From Roseobacter sp. HKCCD6576-2 (lineage in GTDB: Bacteria > Pseudomonadota > Alphaproteobacteria > Rhodobacterales > Rhodobacteraceae): 64,000 nucleotides of DNA. Shown here one piece after another: positions 54,809-63,274 of the stretch. Numbering within the stretch: position 1 is the stretch's first letter; every line of letters begins with the position of its first letter. A program made the translations under genes and the position numbers. Location of the stretch: positions 62,001 to 126,000 of the forward strand of contig NZ_WVNW01000005.1 of assembly GCF_013179285.1 (NCBI RefSeq), written 5' to 3'. Under the pieces are notes generated by a model. That model ran no database searches. It was given only the letters and a program-made list of their open reading frames with translations, and was not told the DNA's origin.

Positions 54809-55407
54809 CGCACCCAATCACCGCGCGCGCGGATCTCACTCGACGACACATCCACCATCGGCACGTTGAGAAAACACCAGGCCGGCGGTTCGGACCAGGC
54901 CAGACCAGGCGCGGCGGAGGCAGGCAGTTTATACCGGCGAAACACCTGGGCCGCCTTTGACGTCCTGGCCGAGATACGCTGCCCCGGGCGCGCCATGACA
55001 CCGACAGGCACATTGCGCATAATCCACTCCCACCGCTGCCAATGATGGAAACTGGCGAGGTTGTCGGCCCCCATCAGCCAGACAAACCGCACGCCTGGAT
55101 ACGCCGCAAACAGCCGCTCCAGCGTCTCGGCAGTGTACTGCGTGCCAAGCTGCGCCTCGACGTCGGTCACCTCGACCCGCGGATGCTGCACCAGTTTCCG
55201 CGCGGCCGCCATTCGGCGTTCCAGACGCGCCGGCCCTTCGGCTTTGAGGGGATTTCCAGGGGAAACCAGCCACCAAACGCGGTCCAAACCGAACCGTTTC
55301 AACGCCTCGCGGCTCACATGCACATGGCCCGCATGTGGCGGATCGAAGGACCCCCCGAACAGGCCAATGGCCTGGCCCTCGACAGCATGAGGCAACGAAT
55401 ATCGCAT
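54805..55407 (-). CDS. nadD: Nicotinate-nucleotide adenylyltransferase
   Basis: A 200-residue NMN/NaMN adenylyltransferase. [18 protein letters not shown] has the H-x-G-H nucleotidyl motif (H25-A-G-H28), and [12 protein letters not shown] near the C-terminus is the ISSTxIR-type ATP site. It makes deamido-NAD from nicotinate mononucleotide in NAD synthesis. The start at 55407 has aagggga upstream; the longer open frame has no support. Confidence 0.94.
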   Translation of the reverse strand: MRYSLPHAVEGQAIGLFGGSFDPPHAGHVHVSREALKRFGLDRVWWLVSPGNPLKAEGPARLERRMAAARKLVQHPRVEVTDVEAQLGTQYTAETLERLFAAYPGVRFVWLMGADNLASFHHWQRWEWIMRNVPVGVMARPGQRISARTSKAAQVFRRYKLPASAAPGLAWSEPPAWCFLNVPMVDVSSSEIRARGDWVR

Positions 55408-55751
55408 GAGTTCCCCTTGGACACGACGGCTTTGATGGGTTGTCGGTGGGGCGCTGTCAATCCATCCCCTCCCCGGTTCGGCGCTGCGGCGCCACTGAAT
55501 CTGAGCAAATCGTATGACACCGACCTGCCGTATCGTCGCGTCAAGGTAATCGGGCCATTCTCTGCGTAAACCGCAGAGATGAAAACCAATGCTGGTTGCC
55601 TGAACCGCGATCGCGAGACGTCCAATCAGTCTCTTTGCCAGCCTTGGAGTCACATCCGCCGACCAAGAACGTCGCAGAAGGTGGCCGACAACCGCCCCGG
55701 TCGAAAACCCAGTGCCACAACGCGCAATACCTTCTGCGGGCCTTAACTCGC
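55408..55751. other. Intergenic region between nadD and the DUF1127-like gene
   Basis: About 340 bases with no supported gene. It contains an 8-bp hairpin (TCTCTGCG/CGCAGAGA, loop TAAAC) at 55559-55579, and lies downstream of the terminator at 55752-55784. The nadD promoter should be near its left end. No CcsR-like anti-Shine-Dalgarno sRNA repeats were seen here. Confidence 0.5.
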
Positions 55752-55784
55752 AAAAATGGGGCCGACCCTCTCGGCTCGGCCCCA
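55752..55784 (-). terminator. Terminator of the DUF1127-like gene
   Basis: On the minus strand, TGGGGCCGA and TCGGCCCCA pair over nine bases around a ten-base loop, followed by TTTTT. It starts 19 bases after the stop. Confidence 0.88.
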
Positions 55785-55803
55785 ATCGCTCATCGTTTCA
55801 GAG

Positions 55804-56019
55804 TTAGAACAACTTATATGGGTTGATCTGCGGCGGATCCGTGGTTCGCGCCCTCCGGGCCTGTGGCAACAACCCGACATCGGCCCGCAAGTAATCGGGG
55901 ACATCGGCAGATCGAGACACATCTGTTTTGGCAGTCTTGGAACGGCCAAACAGGCTCCCCAGAGCGCGCAGCAAACTGCCAAAGCTCCGCCGCCTGAATC
56001 TGATCGTTTGAGGGGTCAT
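55804..56019 (-). CDS. Small basic protein, DUF1127-like
   Basis: A 71-residue, arginine-rich protein (MTPQTIRFRRRSFGSLLRALGSLFGR). The segment VPDYLRADVGLLP resembles the end of DUF1127 proteins (LxDxxLRDIGL), although the match is partial and spaced late in the protein. DUF1127 proteins of Rhodobacter (CcaF1) bind RNA and help make small stress RNAs. The ATG at 56019 has ggagag upstream. The gene sits between two terminators and behind a structured leader, so it may be post-transcriptionally controlled. Confidence 0.6.
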   Translation of the reverse strand: MTPQTIRFRRRSFGSLLRALGSLFGRSKTAKTDVSRSADVPDYLRADVGLLPQARRARTTDPPQINPYKLF

Positions 56020-56071
56020 TTCGTGCTCTCCATTTAATTGATGGAAAGCCGCCACATGAACGGAAGACATG

Positions 56072-56098
56072 AAAAAAGGCCGCGTCATGGGCGGCCTT
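56072..56098 (-). terminator. Terminator upstream of the DUF1127-like gene
   Basis: On the minus strand, AAGGCCGC and GCGGCCTT pair over eight bases with a seven-base loop, followed by TTTTTC. It lies in the leader 53 bases before the DUF1127-like start. Confidence 0.85.
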
Positions 56099-56175
56099 CG
56101 AACAGAACTGCTGTCGCGCCGCGTCTACGGGGTCTGGCCGTGAAGGCCTCGTACCTGTGCGATGGAGCAGTTCAT
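56099..56175 (-). ncRNA. Candidate structured leader/small RNA
   Basis: The 77 bases between the 16-codon ORF start and the terminator contain an 8-bp perfect pairing (GAACTGCT at 56166-56173 with AGCAGTTC at 56105-56112, minus-strand orientation) enclosing a GGCC hairpin. Together with the terminator at 56072-56098 this makes a compact RNA of about 100 nucleotides with its own 3' end. It could be an independent sRNA or a leader that controls entry into the DUF1127-like gene. No promoter was identified with confidence. Confidence 0.5.
56125..56175 (-). CDS. Possible 16-codon leader peptide
   Basis: ATG at 56175 with a good upstream gagagga site opens a 16-codon frame (MNCSIAQVRGLHGQTP) that stops 27 bases before the terminator. 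Its start codon lies in the paired arm of the leader. It contains no run of a single amino acid, so a classical attenuation role is not obvious. It may simply be a chance ORF inside a small RNA. Confidence 0.35.
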   Translation of the reverse strand: MNCSIAQVRGLHGQTP

Positions 56176-56377
56176 TGGATTTCCTCTCAGAGGGGTTCAA
56201 GTGAGGTTGTCCTAGCCAGCCAATGGTAGAGTCGCAACATCGAACTTCGACTCTGGTTCAGATCGGCGGAAAACCGTTGCCCAAACGCACAGAGCAAAAT
56301 CGGCATCCGATGATTGCCCATCGCCCGCGCCCCCATTAAGTAACGGAAAACCCAGATTTCCGACGGAGCATCCCTGC

Positions 56378-58033
56378 ATGGCCAGCTATCAATATGTCTA
56401 TCACATGGACGGTGTCTCCAAGACCTATCCAGGCGGCAAGAAATGCTTTGAAAACATCCGGTTGAGCTTTCTGCCCGGTGTGAAAATCGGCGTTGTCGGG
56501 GTCAATGGCGCGGGTAAATCCACGCTTATGAAGATCATGGCCGGCCTGGATAAAGACTTCTCGGGCGAGGCCTGGGCCGCCGAGGGCGCGAAAGTCGGGT
56601 ACCTGCCACAGGAACCGCAACTCGACGAAACCCTTTCGGTCCGCGACAATGTGATGCTCGGCGTTGCCGAGAAAAAGGCCAAGCTCGACCGGTTCAACGA
56701 ACTCGCGATGAACTATTCCGACGAGACCGCCGACGAGATGGCGCAACTGCAAGATGAGATCGACAGCAACAATCTCTGGGATCTCGACAGCCAGATCGAT
56801 GTCGCGATGGAGGCGCTGCGCTGCCCGCCCGATGAGGCGATGCCGGAGCACCTCTCGGGCGGAGAACGCCGCCGCGTGGCGCTCTGCAAGCTGCTTCTCG
56901 AAGCGCCCGATATGCTACTCCTCGACGAACCGACCAACCACCTGGACGCGGAGACCATCGCTTGGCTGCAACAGCACCTGATCGACTACAAAGGCACGAT
57001 CCTGATCGTCACTCATGACCGCTATTTCCTTGATGACATCACCGGTTGGATTCTGGAACTCGACCGCGGGCGGGGCATTCCCTACGAGGGCAATTACTCC
57101 GCCTGGCTGGAGCAGAAGGCCAAACGGCTGGCGCAAGAGGCCCGCGAAGACAAATCGCGGCAGAAGACCTTGGAGCGGGAACTCGAATGGATCCGCCAGG
57201 GTGCCAAGGCCCGTCAGGCAAAACAGAAGGCCCGGATCAACGCCTATAACGACCTCGCCAGCCAATCCGAGCGCGAGAAACTCAGCCGGGCGCAGATCAT
57301 CATCCCGAATGGGCCGCGTCTTGGCGGCAAAGTCATTGAGGTTGATGGGCTGGCCAAGCATTACGGTGACAAACAACTGATCGAGGACCTGAGCTTTGCG
57401 CTTCCCCCGGGTGGGATCGTCGGCGTGATCGGCCCGAACGGTGCCGGTAAATCAACGCTCTTCCGCATGCTGACCGGTCAAGAAGCCCCCGATGCGGGCA
57501 CGCTCGAATACGGCGACACAGTGGATCTCGCTTATGTCGATCAGTCCCGCGATGCGCTGTCAGGTGACGCAACCGTCTGGGAAGAGATCTCTGGCGGGGC
57601 CGAGATCATCGAATTGGGCGACGCCCAAATGAACTCCCGCGCCTATTGCTCGGCTTTCAACTTCAAGGGCGGGGATCAGCAAAAGAAAGTCGGGATGCTC
57701 TCAGGCGGCGAGCGCAACCGCGTGCATATGGCGAAGCTCCTGCGCTCGGGCGGAAATGTGCTCCTTCTCGACGAACCGACCAACGACCTCGATGTCGAAA
57801 CCCTCCGCGCGCTTGAAGACGCCTTGGTCGATTTCGCCGGTTGCGCCGTGGTCATCTCCCACGACCGCTTCTTCCTCGACCGGATTTGCACCCATATTCT
57901 AGCTTTCGAAGGTGAGGCGCATGTGGAATGGTTCGAGGGCGATTTCTCCGCCTATGAAGAGGACAAGAAACGTCGCCTAGGCCCGGACGCGCTGGAACCA
58001 AAACGGGTGAAGTACAAGAAATTTGTGCGGTAA
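56378..58033 (+). CDS. ettA: Energy-dependent translational throttle protein EttA
   Basis: A 551-residue ABC-F protein with two ATPase domains. First domain: GVNGAGKSTLMKIM, LSGGERRRVALCKLLLEAPDMLLLDEPTNHLD. Second: GPNGAGKSTLFRML, LSGGERNRVHMAKLL, DEPTNDLD. The middle arm (KRLAQEAREDKSRQKTLEREL) and the WIRQGAKARQAKQKARINAY linker are EttA-typical. EttA binds the ribosomal E-site and gates the start of elongation according to ATP:ADP levels. The start has cggagc upstream. Confidence 0.95.
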   Translation: MASYQYVYHMDGVSKTYPGGKKCFENIRLSFLPGVKIGVVGVNGAGKSTLMKIMAGLDKDFSGEAWAAEGAKVGYLPQEPQLDETLSVRDNVMLGVAEKKAKLDRFNELAMNYSDETADEMAQLQDEIDSNNLWDLDSQIDVAMEALRCPPDEAMPEHLSGGERRRVALCKLLLEAPDMLLLDEPTNHLDAETIAWLQQHLIDYKGTILIVTHDRYFLDDITGWILELDRGRGIPYEGNYSAWLEQKAKRLAQEAREDKSRQKTLERELEWIRQGAKARQAKQKARINAYNDLASQSEREKLSRAQIIIPNGPRLGGKVIEVDGLAKHYGDKQLIEDLSFALPPGGIVGVIGPNGAGKSTLFRMLTGQEAPDAGTLEYGDTVDLAYVDQSRDALSGDATVWEEISGGAEIIELGDAQMNSRAYCSAFNFKGGDQQKKVGMLSGGERNRVHMAKLLRSGGNVLLLDEPTNDLDVETLRALEDALVDFAGCAVVISHDRFFLDRICTHILAFEGEAHVEWFEGDFSAYEEDKKRRLGPDALEPKRVKYKKFVR

Positions 58034-58445
58034 GAAGTCGACTGGAAGGTAAATCTTTCCGCCTATCTGGTCCATTCGTCCAGAGGCTAGATATGGCCTC
58101 CTAACTCGACTGTTCTTTGCAGGCAACCTTGCGCAACTGCATTTTTAGGTGATTCCACTTGGTGCACCTCAACGCGTAGGCATTGGTCAGCTCGGGCGCA
58201 GCGGAGCGACTTACTTCTCCGCACCCCTCGATACTCGAGAGTCCGATGGTCGGCAGCGATCTCGGGCCACCACCCTATGGCACGGCTTCGGGTCATACCT
58301 GGCCCAGCACGCGCAACCAACCGCAGGCCAGACCTGCGGCCATGCACAGACGTGCACGATTGCTCACATCGACGCCAGATTGGCGTAACATCTCTGCCCC
58401 GGCGCCGGTTCCGCCCCATGTCTGATCCATGAAAGGAGCCATCCA
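58034..58445. other. Intergenic region after ettA, no gene recognised
   Basis: About 410 bases without a supported gene or clear terminator. The last part contains the upstream region of a small ORF at 58446. No repeats of interest were seen. Confidence 0.5.
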
Positions 58446-58538
58446 ATGACCCGCCGCAAACCAATGCCACCAAGCCAGCCCACTGCGCCGCGACCGGCGC
58501 CCACGCCCTTCCGCTTCACCGATTGGGCGGCTATATGA
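58446..58538 (+). CDS. Small 30-residue proline-rich ORF coupled to a membrane protein
   Basis: ATG at 58446 has a strong aaaggag site nine bases upstream and opens a 30-codon frame (MTRRKPMPPSQPTAPRPAPT at the start, FRFTDWAAI at the end). Its stop TGA overlaps the ATG of the next gene (ATGA). The good ribosome-binding site and coupling suggest it is translated; it may be a small protein or a translational leader for the downstream membrane protein. No relative was recognised. Confidence 0.55.
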   Translation: MTRRKPMPPSQPTAPRPAPTPFRFTDWAAI

Positions 58539-58924
58539 TCGGCCCTATGACCCGCCCGTTTCTCCGATCCGCCATCGCCGCATTCATCGCCGGTCTGTTG
58601 GTGCCGCTTGCCGCTCATCTGGGCTTGACCCGAGCCATGGGCGCGCACCCCTGGTGGGACACGCAGGTCGCCTGGATCGGGTTGGTCTTGGGCTTGCTTC
58701 TTTCAGCACTCGCGAGCCGACTTCCGGCGCGTTTCGCCATCCCTGGATTGGCGTTGGCCACCGGGCTGGCGTTTTGGCTGACGATGACTGGACAAGCCCG
58801 GTTCGCGGCCTCCTTTGCCAGCGATGAGGCCGCCGGGCAGCTCTGGTATTTCGGCTGGATCGCGGTGGCCACATGCGCGGTCGCGCTCTTGGCCTTATCA
58901 GCCATGACCATCGTCCGGCGGTGA
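58535..58924 (+). CDS. Small hypothetical membrane protein
   Basis: A 129-residue protein with four hydrophobic segments (FLRSAIAAFIAGLLVPLAAHLG, VAWIGLVLGLLLSAL, FAIPGLALATGLAFWL, WIAVATCAVALLALSAM). The ATG at 58535 is chosen because it overlaps the stop of the 30-residue ORF; it would be translated by reinitiation. Downstream ATG at 58547 is an alternative. No function is evident. Confidence 0.68.
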   Translation: MIGPMTRPFLRSAIAAFIAGLLVPLAAHLGLTRAMGAHPWWDTQVAWIGLVLGLLLSALASRLPARFAIPGLALATGLAFWLTMTGQARFAASFASDEAAGQLWYFGWIAVATCAVALLALSAMTIVRR

Positions 58925-59121
58925 GTTTTGGTCAGCAAGAGATCGCCAAGCCGGGGCGAATTTTCTTGCTTTGTGACCAAATGCGCCCCATATGCGCCCT
59001 GCGACCGTTACCGCAATTCGACCCGCTGTTTCCCCACCATAGGCGCACGACTCGACCTGCTACTGACTGACGCCGTCGCTGCCGCACCACGCGGGCAGTT
59101 GATTTTAAAGGAGAAAAGCGG

Positions 59122-59328
59122 ATGGCCAATGGCACCGTAAAATGGTTTAACGCAACTAAAGGCTTCGGTTTCATCGAGCCCGAAGGTGGTTCGCGCGACG
59201 TGTTCGTGCACATCTCGGCCGTTGAGCGCGCCGGTCTGACCGGTCTGAACGATGGTCAGAAAGTGACCTTCGACGTCGAAGCTGGCCGTGACGGCCGCGA
59301 AAGCGCGACCAACCTGGCCCTGGCATAA
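59122..59328 (+). CDS. Cold-shock family protein (CspA type)
   Basis: A 68-residue cold-shock domain protein. [21 protein letters not shown] holds RNP1 (KGFGFI) and DVFVHISAV holds RNP2. It binds single-stranded RNA and DNA and acts as an RNA chaperone. The aaaggag site is ideal. The 190-base upstream region has no gene and may be the long 5' leader usual for csp genes. A good terminator follows at 59371. Confidence 0.94.
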   Translation: MANGTVKWFNATKGFGFIEPEGGSRDVFVHISAVERAGLTGLNDGQKVTFDVEAGRDGRESATNLALA

Positions 59329-59370
59329 GCGACAGGTTTTTGCCGTTTCTGGCAAGTTGAGAGTTTCGAA

Positions 59371-59401
59371 CGGGCGCGCCATATGGCTGCGCCCGTTTTT
59401 C
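59371..59401 (+). terminator. Terminator of the cold-shock gene
   Basis: CGGGCGC and GCGCCCG pair perfectly over seven bases around an eleven-base loop, followed by TTTTTC. It begins 42 bases after the stop. Confidence 0.88.
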
Positions 59402-59495
59402 TTTGCCCGTTGCAGCTCTGGCTGGGCAAATGACTGGCAAAATCAGACATAGCCGCTATCGTTTAAGTATTGTCTTATCTACTGGAGATTCCCCG

Positions 59496-60020
59496 ATGCG
59501 ATTGATCCTGGCTTGCGTTGTCACATTGATGACCGCCCCCTTTGCCCAGGCCCAAAGCGCCGAAGAGACGGAATTTATCACCGCGCTCTATATGAATATG
59601 AACCCCCTCTCGATCGAGTTTAATCGCGAGGTCTGCGGCTATGTGGTGCGCCGCCCATCCGGGGAACTCGACAGCACGAAGGTCAGTTGGGGCACCAATG
59701 CCTCTTGCGCCTCCTTACCGGTCCCACCGGGCGTCGAGGTGATCTCCTCCTGGCACACACATGCGGCCTGGGGCGAGGGGTATGATGGGGAGGTCCCCTC
59801 CACAGTCGATGTTGAGGGGGATATGCGACAAGGCGTCAATGGCTGGGTCTCAACCCCGGGCGGGCGGCTCTGGTTTGTGAATGGTCAGACCGGCAATATG
59901 CATCAAGTCTGTGGCCGGGATTGCCTGCCCTCAGACCCGAATTTCTTCCCCGAAGAGCATGGGCCGGTGGCCAAGAGCTATACCCTTGAAAGCCTCCGCG
60001 CGCGCTTCGGTCAGCGGTGA
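59496..60020 (+). CDS. Exported DUF4329 protein with JAMM-like motif
   Basis: A 174-residue exported protein. Residues 1-19 are a signal peptide (LILACVVTLMTAPFAQA). The mature part holds EVCGYVVRRPSGEL, SSWHTHAAWGEGYDGEVPS and STVDVEGDM. The H-T-H followed by S-T-V-D resembles the H-x-H...S-x-x-D zinc site of JAMM/JAB metalloproteases, and an upstream glutamate is in a suitable place. The family (DUF4329) is often attached to secreted toxins or peptidases. Two cysteine pairs could form disulfides. A periplasmic metalloprotease role is inferred only. Confidence 0.75.
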   Translation: MRLILACVVTLMTAPFAQAQSAEETEFITALYMNMNPLSIEFNREVCGYVVRRPSGELDSTKVSWGTNASCASLPVPPGVEVISSWHTHAAWGEGYDGEVPSTVDVEGDMRQGVNGWVSTPGGRLWFVNGQTGNMHQVCGRDCLPSDPNFFPEEHGPVAKSYTLESLRARFGQR

Positions 60021-60242
60021 TATCTCCAAGACACCCCGCGACACCTCGGTGGAGAGCTGACTGAAGATATTCGGCTGATCTCGCGCAGCTTTCTACCGTC
60101 TGACCTGAGTTGCGCAATGAGCGCCTCTGTCGTTCGGCGCACAGGGGCGTGTTTTGCAACAGGCAAACGGGCAGTTGACCGCTTGTCGGAAGGTGCGACC
60201 GTCGTTCTTTAGCGGAGACGCGACCCAGGTTCCAAACCTCTT

Positions 60243-61520
60243 TTACCGAACTTGGCTCTCAGCGCTCGATATCTGGTCACCCGCATCGACAAGCGCCTGA
60301 TTGAGGCGGTCGCATTCGCTGTCATAGAAGTCCTGATCGCTTTCGCCGTTGTGCGGTCCTCGCGACAGGCTGCGGGCCAACTCAAAGAAGCCTTTGCCGG
60401 GCAAGCTGCCTTGTCCGCGGCTGACAGCGCGAGCAGCGATGAAAGGCTGATCTGCCGCCGCGTCCTCCCGCATCGTAGTTTCAAGCGCACGCGTGATCTT
60501 GCGGACGGAGCCCGGCGCCCAAAGCCCAAGCGCGCGCGCCAGCGCCCCATAGGTGACCGGCGCTTGGCTCGGAGCGCGCGCCACAAGATAGGCCCGCACC
60601 CGGTCGGCAAGCTCACGCTCCCGGTTCACGGCGGCATCGGTTTCGCGCGGCGGCGGGATTTCTCGCGCCGTTCCATCGCTCAAGACCTCTGCGGCCCAAG
60701 CGCGGGTGGTCGTGCGCATAATGACTCGAGTCTTGCCCGCATCCGCGCCTTCGCCGCGTTCGGTCACGCCCGTGACATCGCCAAGCTGCAGACCCAGGCG
60801 CAATGCATCTGCTGTCAGGCCAAGCTTCGGCGCAAGATACGCCGGGTCAACGATGATATGCCCATCGTCCCAATCGATCACACCCTCCGGAACGGGCCGG
60901 TTCAGCACCGGCGACGGACCATCGTCGCGCGCATAGAACGGATTGCTGCCCGCAGCATGATCCGTCACATCCACGATCTCGCGGATCTGCGGCAGGGCGG
61001 CGCGTAGCATCCGTTCGACGCCTTCGCGCAGCGTGGCGGACGAGGCTGCACAGCCCTGGCAACCGCCGGACATGCGCAGATAAACCGTCCCGCTTTCAAC
61101 ACGATCCGCCGAGATTTGCCCACCATGGGCGGCGACGGCGGGATTGACCTGACGGTCGAGCAAATCCTCAACCTCTCGGAATAGCACCGCATCTGGGTCA
61201 GCGTCGTCCGGGGCGTCTTCCCAGAGGAGCGGGGTCTCAGTCTCGTCAAGCACGTGGCGGATGACGGCGGCGATGGCAGGCTTCAGCTTGTCCCAATCGG
61301 CGGCTTCGGTCTTCTTTGCCCAGATCGTTGCCCCCGTCACCTCGATCCGCCGCACGCCAGGGATCGCGAAAAGCGCCCGCGCCAGCGGCGGGCCGTCCGG
61401 CGCATCAAAGCGGAGTGGGCTGCCGGATTGCAGAGGCGCATCCAGAACAAAGCCCATGGCGTTTTCATCGCTTGCCGAGCTTTGGGCCCGAATGCGCCGC
61501 CGCGTTGTCGGGTCAGACAT
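60243..61520 (-). CDS. NifU-family protein with two extra C-terminal domains
   Basis: A 425-residue protein. Residues 20-110 resemble the Nfu N-terminal domain; residues 113-195 are a NifU C-terminal scaffold with GGCQGC (C154, C157), which carries a 4Fe-4S cluster. About 215-290 is a beta-rich DUF6522-like domain (DWDDGHIIVDPAYLAPKLGL, ERGEGADAGKTRV). About 315-395 (PVTYGALARALGLWAPGSVRKI, LPGKGFFELARSL) resembles the DNA-binding winged helix of MGMT-type proteins but lacks the catalytic PCHR. Usual Nfu proteins are near 190 residues. The start overlaps the Mrp-ATPase stop by eight bases. Confidence 0.75.
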   Translation of the reverse strand: MSDPTTRRRIRAQSSASDENAMGFVLDAPLQSGSPLRFDAPDGPPLARALFAIPGVRRIEVTGATIWAKKTEAADWDKLKPAIAAVIRHVLDETETPLLWEDAPDDADPDAVLFREVEDLLDRQVNPAVAAHGGQISADRVESGTVYLRMSGGCQGCAASSATLREGVERMLRAALPQIREIVDVTDHAAGSNPFYARDDGPSPVLNRPVPEGVIDWDDGHIIVDPAYLAPKLGLTADALRLGLQLGDVTGVTERGEGADAGKTRVIMRTTTRAWAAEVLSDGTAREIPPPRETDAAVNRERELADRVRAYLVARAPSQAPVTYGALARALGLWAPGSVRKITRALETTMREDAAADQPFIAARAVSRGQGSLPGKGFFELARSLSRGPHNGESDQDFYDSECDRLNQALVDAGDQISSAESQVR

Positions 61521-62679
61521 CTTCAAGCTCCGTCCCCTGCAACGCGCGGAGCGCCTTGAACGTGTAGATGCCAGTGTCGTGCCCATCGGTGAAAGACAGG
61601 CCTAGCGCATAATTCCCGATGCTCCAAATCCGCGTGATCCGTGTGTCGAGCGGCACCGTGTCGGGGTCCAGCAGACGCGCACTCGTCATCTCGTCACGAC
61701 ATTGGGCACAGGTACAGGCCAGGCGTAGATCGCGTTGGGCAAGGCGCTGTTCAAATCCATCGGCCCAACGCAGCGTCAGGCCGCCATCGTCATGGTCCAA
61801 TGCCGCCAGCTTGTCCGGCGCCCCCCCGGTGACGGGTGCGGCTGGCATCGGCTTGCCAGCGCCATCGGCGATCGACCAGGCAAAGGGCGTCGCAATGCCC
61901 CCTGCGCTATCGTCGGTTTGTGCCAATGCCGCCGCGACCTGACGATAAGCCGTGGCCGCCGGGCTGCCCGGAGCGGCCTTGACCAGAGGGGTGCCATCGT
62001 CGCCGCAATCCACGACATTGGGATCAAGCGGAACCTTGCCCAGAAACGCCACACCCAATTCCTCCGCGATGGCTTCTCCGCCGCCTTGGTGGAAAATATG
62101 CGTGACCGTTCCGCAGGACGGGCAGGTAAACCCGCTCATATTCTCGATCACGCCCAGGATCGGCACATTCACCTGTTCCATCATCCGCAACCCGCGTCGG
62201 GCGATTTTGAGGCTCACATCTTGCGGCGTGCTGACCACCACGGCACCCGCGAGCGGAAACGCCTGCGCCAGCGTCAGTTGAATGTCACCGGTGCCTGGCG
62301 GAAGGTCCAAAAGGAGCACATCAAGCTGGCCCCAATCGACCTGCTTGACGAACATTTGCAGATATTTGGTGACCATCGGGCCGCGCAGGATCGCAGGCTT
62401 GTCATCATCGGTCAGCATCCCCATGGAGATGACCTTCACGCCATGCGCCTCGGCCGGGATCACCATTTGCTGCGGCGTCATGGCGGGCTTGGTACCCGGA
62501 ATGCCCAGCATGCCTGGGATCGACGGACCATAGATATCGGCATCCACCACGCCAACGGACAGGCCTGCCTCGGCCATCGCGACGGCGATATTGGCGGTGA
62601 CCGTCGATTTGCCGACCCCGCCCTTGCCGCTGCTGATCGCAATCATGCGGGGTCCCACGGTTTGCTCAGGCCCGGTCAT
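61513..62679 (-). CDS. Mrp/NBP35-type Fe-S carrier ATPase with DUF971 tail
   Basis: A 388-residue protein. Residues 12-24 (MIAISSGKGGVGKS) are the deviant Walker A of the Mrp/ApbC family. VVDADIYGPSIPGML, DLPPGTGDIQLTL, VIENMSGFTCPSCG (C-x-x-C for the bridging cluster) and FLGKVPLDP are typical. The N-terminal DUF59 found in many Mrp proteins is missing. From about 295 on, a DUF971 domain (LTLRWADGFEQRL, LACTCAQCRDE with C-x-C-x-x-C) is fused. Carriers of this type load Fe-S clusters onto target proteins. It overlaps the MarR gene by 14 bases and the NifU-type gene by eight. Confidence 0.87.
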   Translation of the reverse strand: MTGPEQTVGPRMIAISSGKGGVGKSTVTANIAVAMAEAGLSVGVVDADIYGPSIPGMLGIPGTKPAMTPQQMVIPAEAHGVKVISMGMLTDDDKPAILRGPMVTKYLQMFVKQVDWGQLDVLLLDLPPGTGDIQLTLAQAFPLAGAVVVSTPQDVSLKIARRGLRMMEQVNVPILGVIENMSGFTCPSCGTVTHIFHQGGGEAIAEELGVAFLGKVPLDPNVVDCGDDGTPLVKAAPGSPAATAYRQVAAALAQTDDSAGGIATPFAWSIADGAGKPMPAAPVTGGAPDKLAALDHDDGGLTLRWADGFEQRLAQRDLRLACTCAQCRDEMTSARLLDPDTVPLDTRITRIWSIGNYALGLSFTDGHDTGIYTFKALRALQGTELEDV

Positions 62680-63268
62680 CCCGTTCTCCTTCCGTCTTCA
62701 ATGTCTGGCTTGGTCCGCGATAACTCGCGCACAGCTTGTCGATTTCCTCGGTGGCAAGTTCCGCCGAAATGCAGGCGCAATAAGCCGTGCCTCCGTCAGA
62801 TGAGAAATGACTGCAATCGTCGCAGGTGCCGAAAGACGGAACCTCCCTCAGGCTGGCAAGCGTTGTCGCCAGTCGCGACAGTGTTTCCAAGAAACGGTCG
62901 CGCTCTTTGGCGCCAAGCTCATCAATCACACCCATCAGATCGCGCAGCGGATCTTGCATCAGCATCCCTTGCCCGACCTCTGTCAAGTCGAAGCATACGC
63001 TCCGCCCATCCCGGTCCGACCGCCGTCTGGCAATCAGGCCCCGGCTTTCCAGCGATTTGATTATCTGCGAGGCCGTGCCTCGCGTCGTCGCCTGGAAACT
63101 GGCGAAATTCGAGGGCGTCCGCGTGTTGCTGTTGGCCCGCGCGAAGAACCGCAAGCAGGTCCACTGCGCCGCCGTCAGTTCCGAGCGTCCATCCTCGCTG
63201 CGCGCAGCGCGGCCCACATGGACCAGCAATTCAGCGATTCGATCCGGCGTCTGGTGTTCATTGATCAT
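62666..63268 (-). CDS. MarR family regulator with a five-cysteine C-terminal tail
   Basis: A 200-residue MarR-type winged helix protein (ELTAAQWTCLRFFARANSN, FASFQATTRGTASQIIKSLESRGLI, DRDGRSVCFDLTEVG). After about residue 145 an extra tail carries C149, C152, C164, C166 and C180 (TCDDCSHF, YCACISAE, KLCASY), a pattern that could bind an Fe-S cluster or zinc. It leads an overlapping operon with two Fe-S assembly genes and is divergent from an RpoH-like sigma factor. The ATG at 63268 has no clear ribosome-binding site; the transcript may be nearly leaderless. The effector is unproven. Confidence 0.8.
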   Translation of the reverse strand: MINEHQTPDRIAELLVHVGRAARSEDGRSELTAAQWTCLRFFARANSNTRTPSNFASFQATTRGTASQIIKSLESRGLIARRRSDRDGRSVCFDLTEVGQGMLMQDPLRDLMGVIDELGAKERDRFLETLSRLATTLASLREVPSFGTCDDCSHFSSDGGTAYCACISAELATEEIDKLCASYRGPSQTLKTEGERDDRA

Positions 63269-63274
63269 AGTCAA

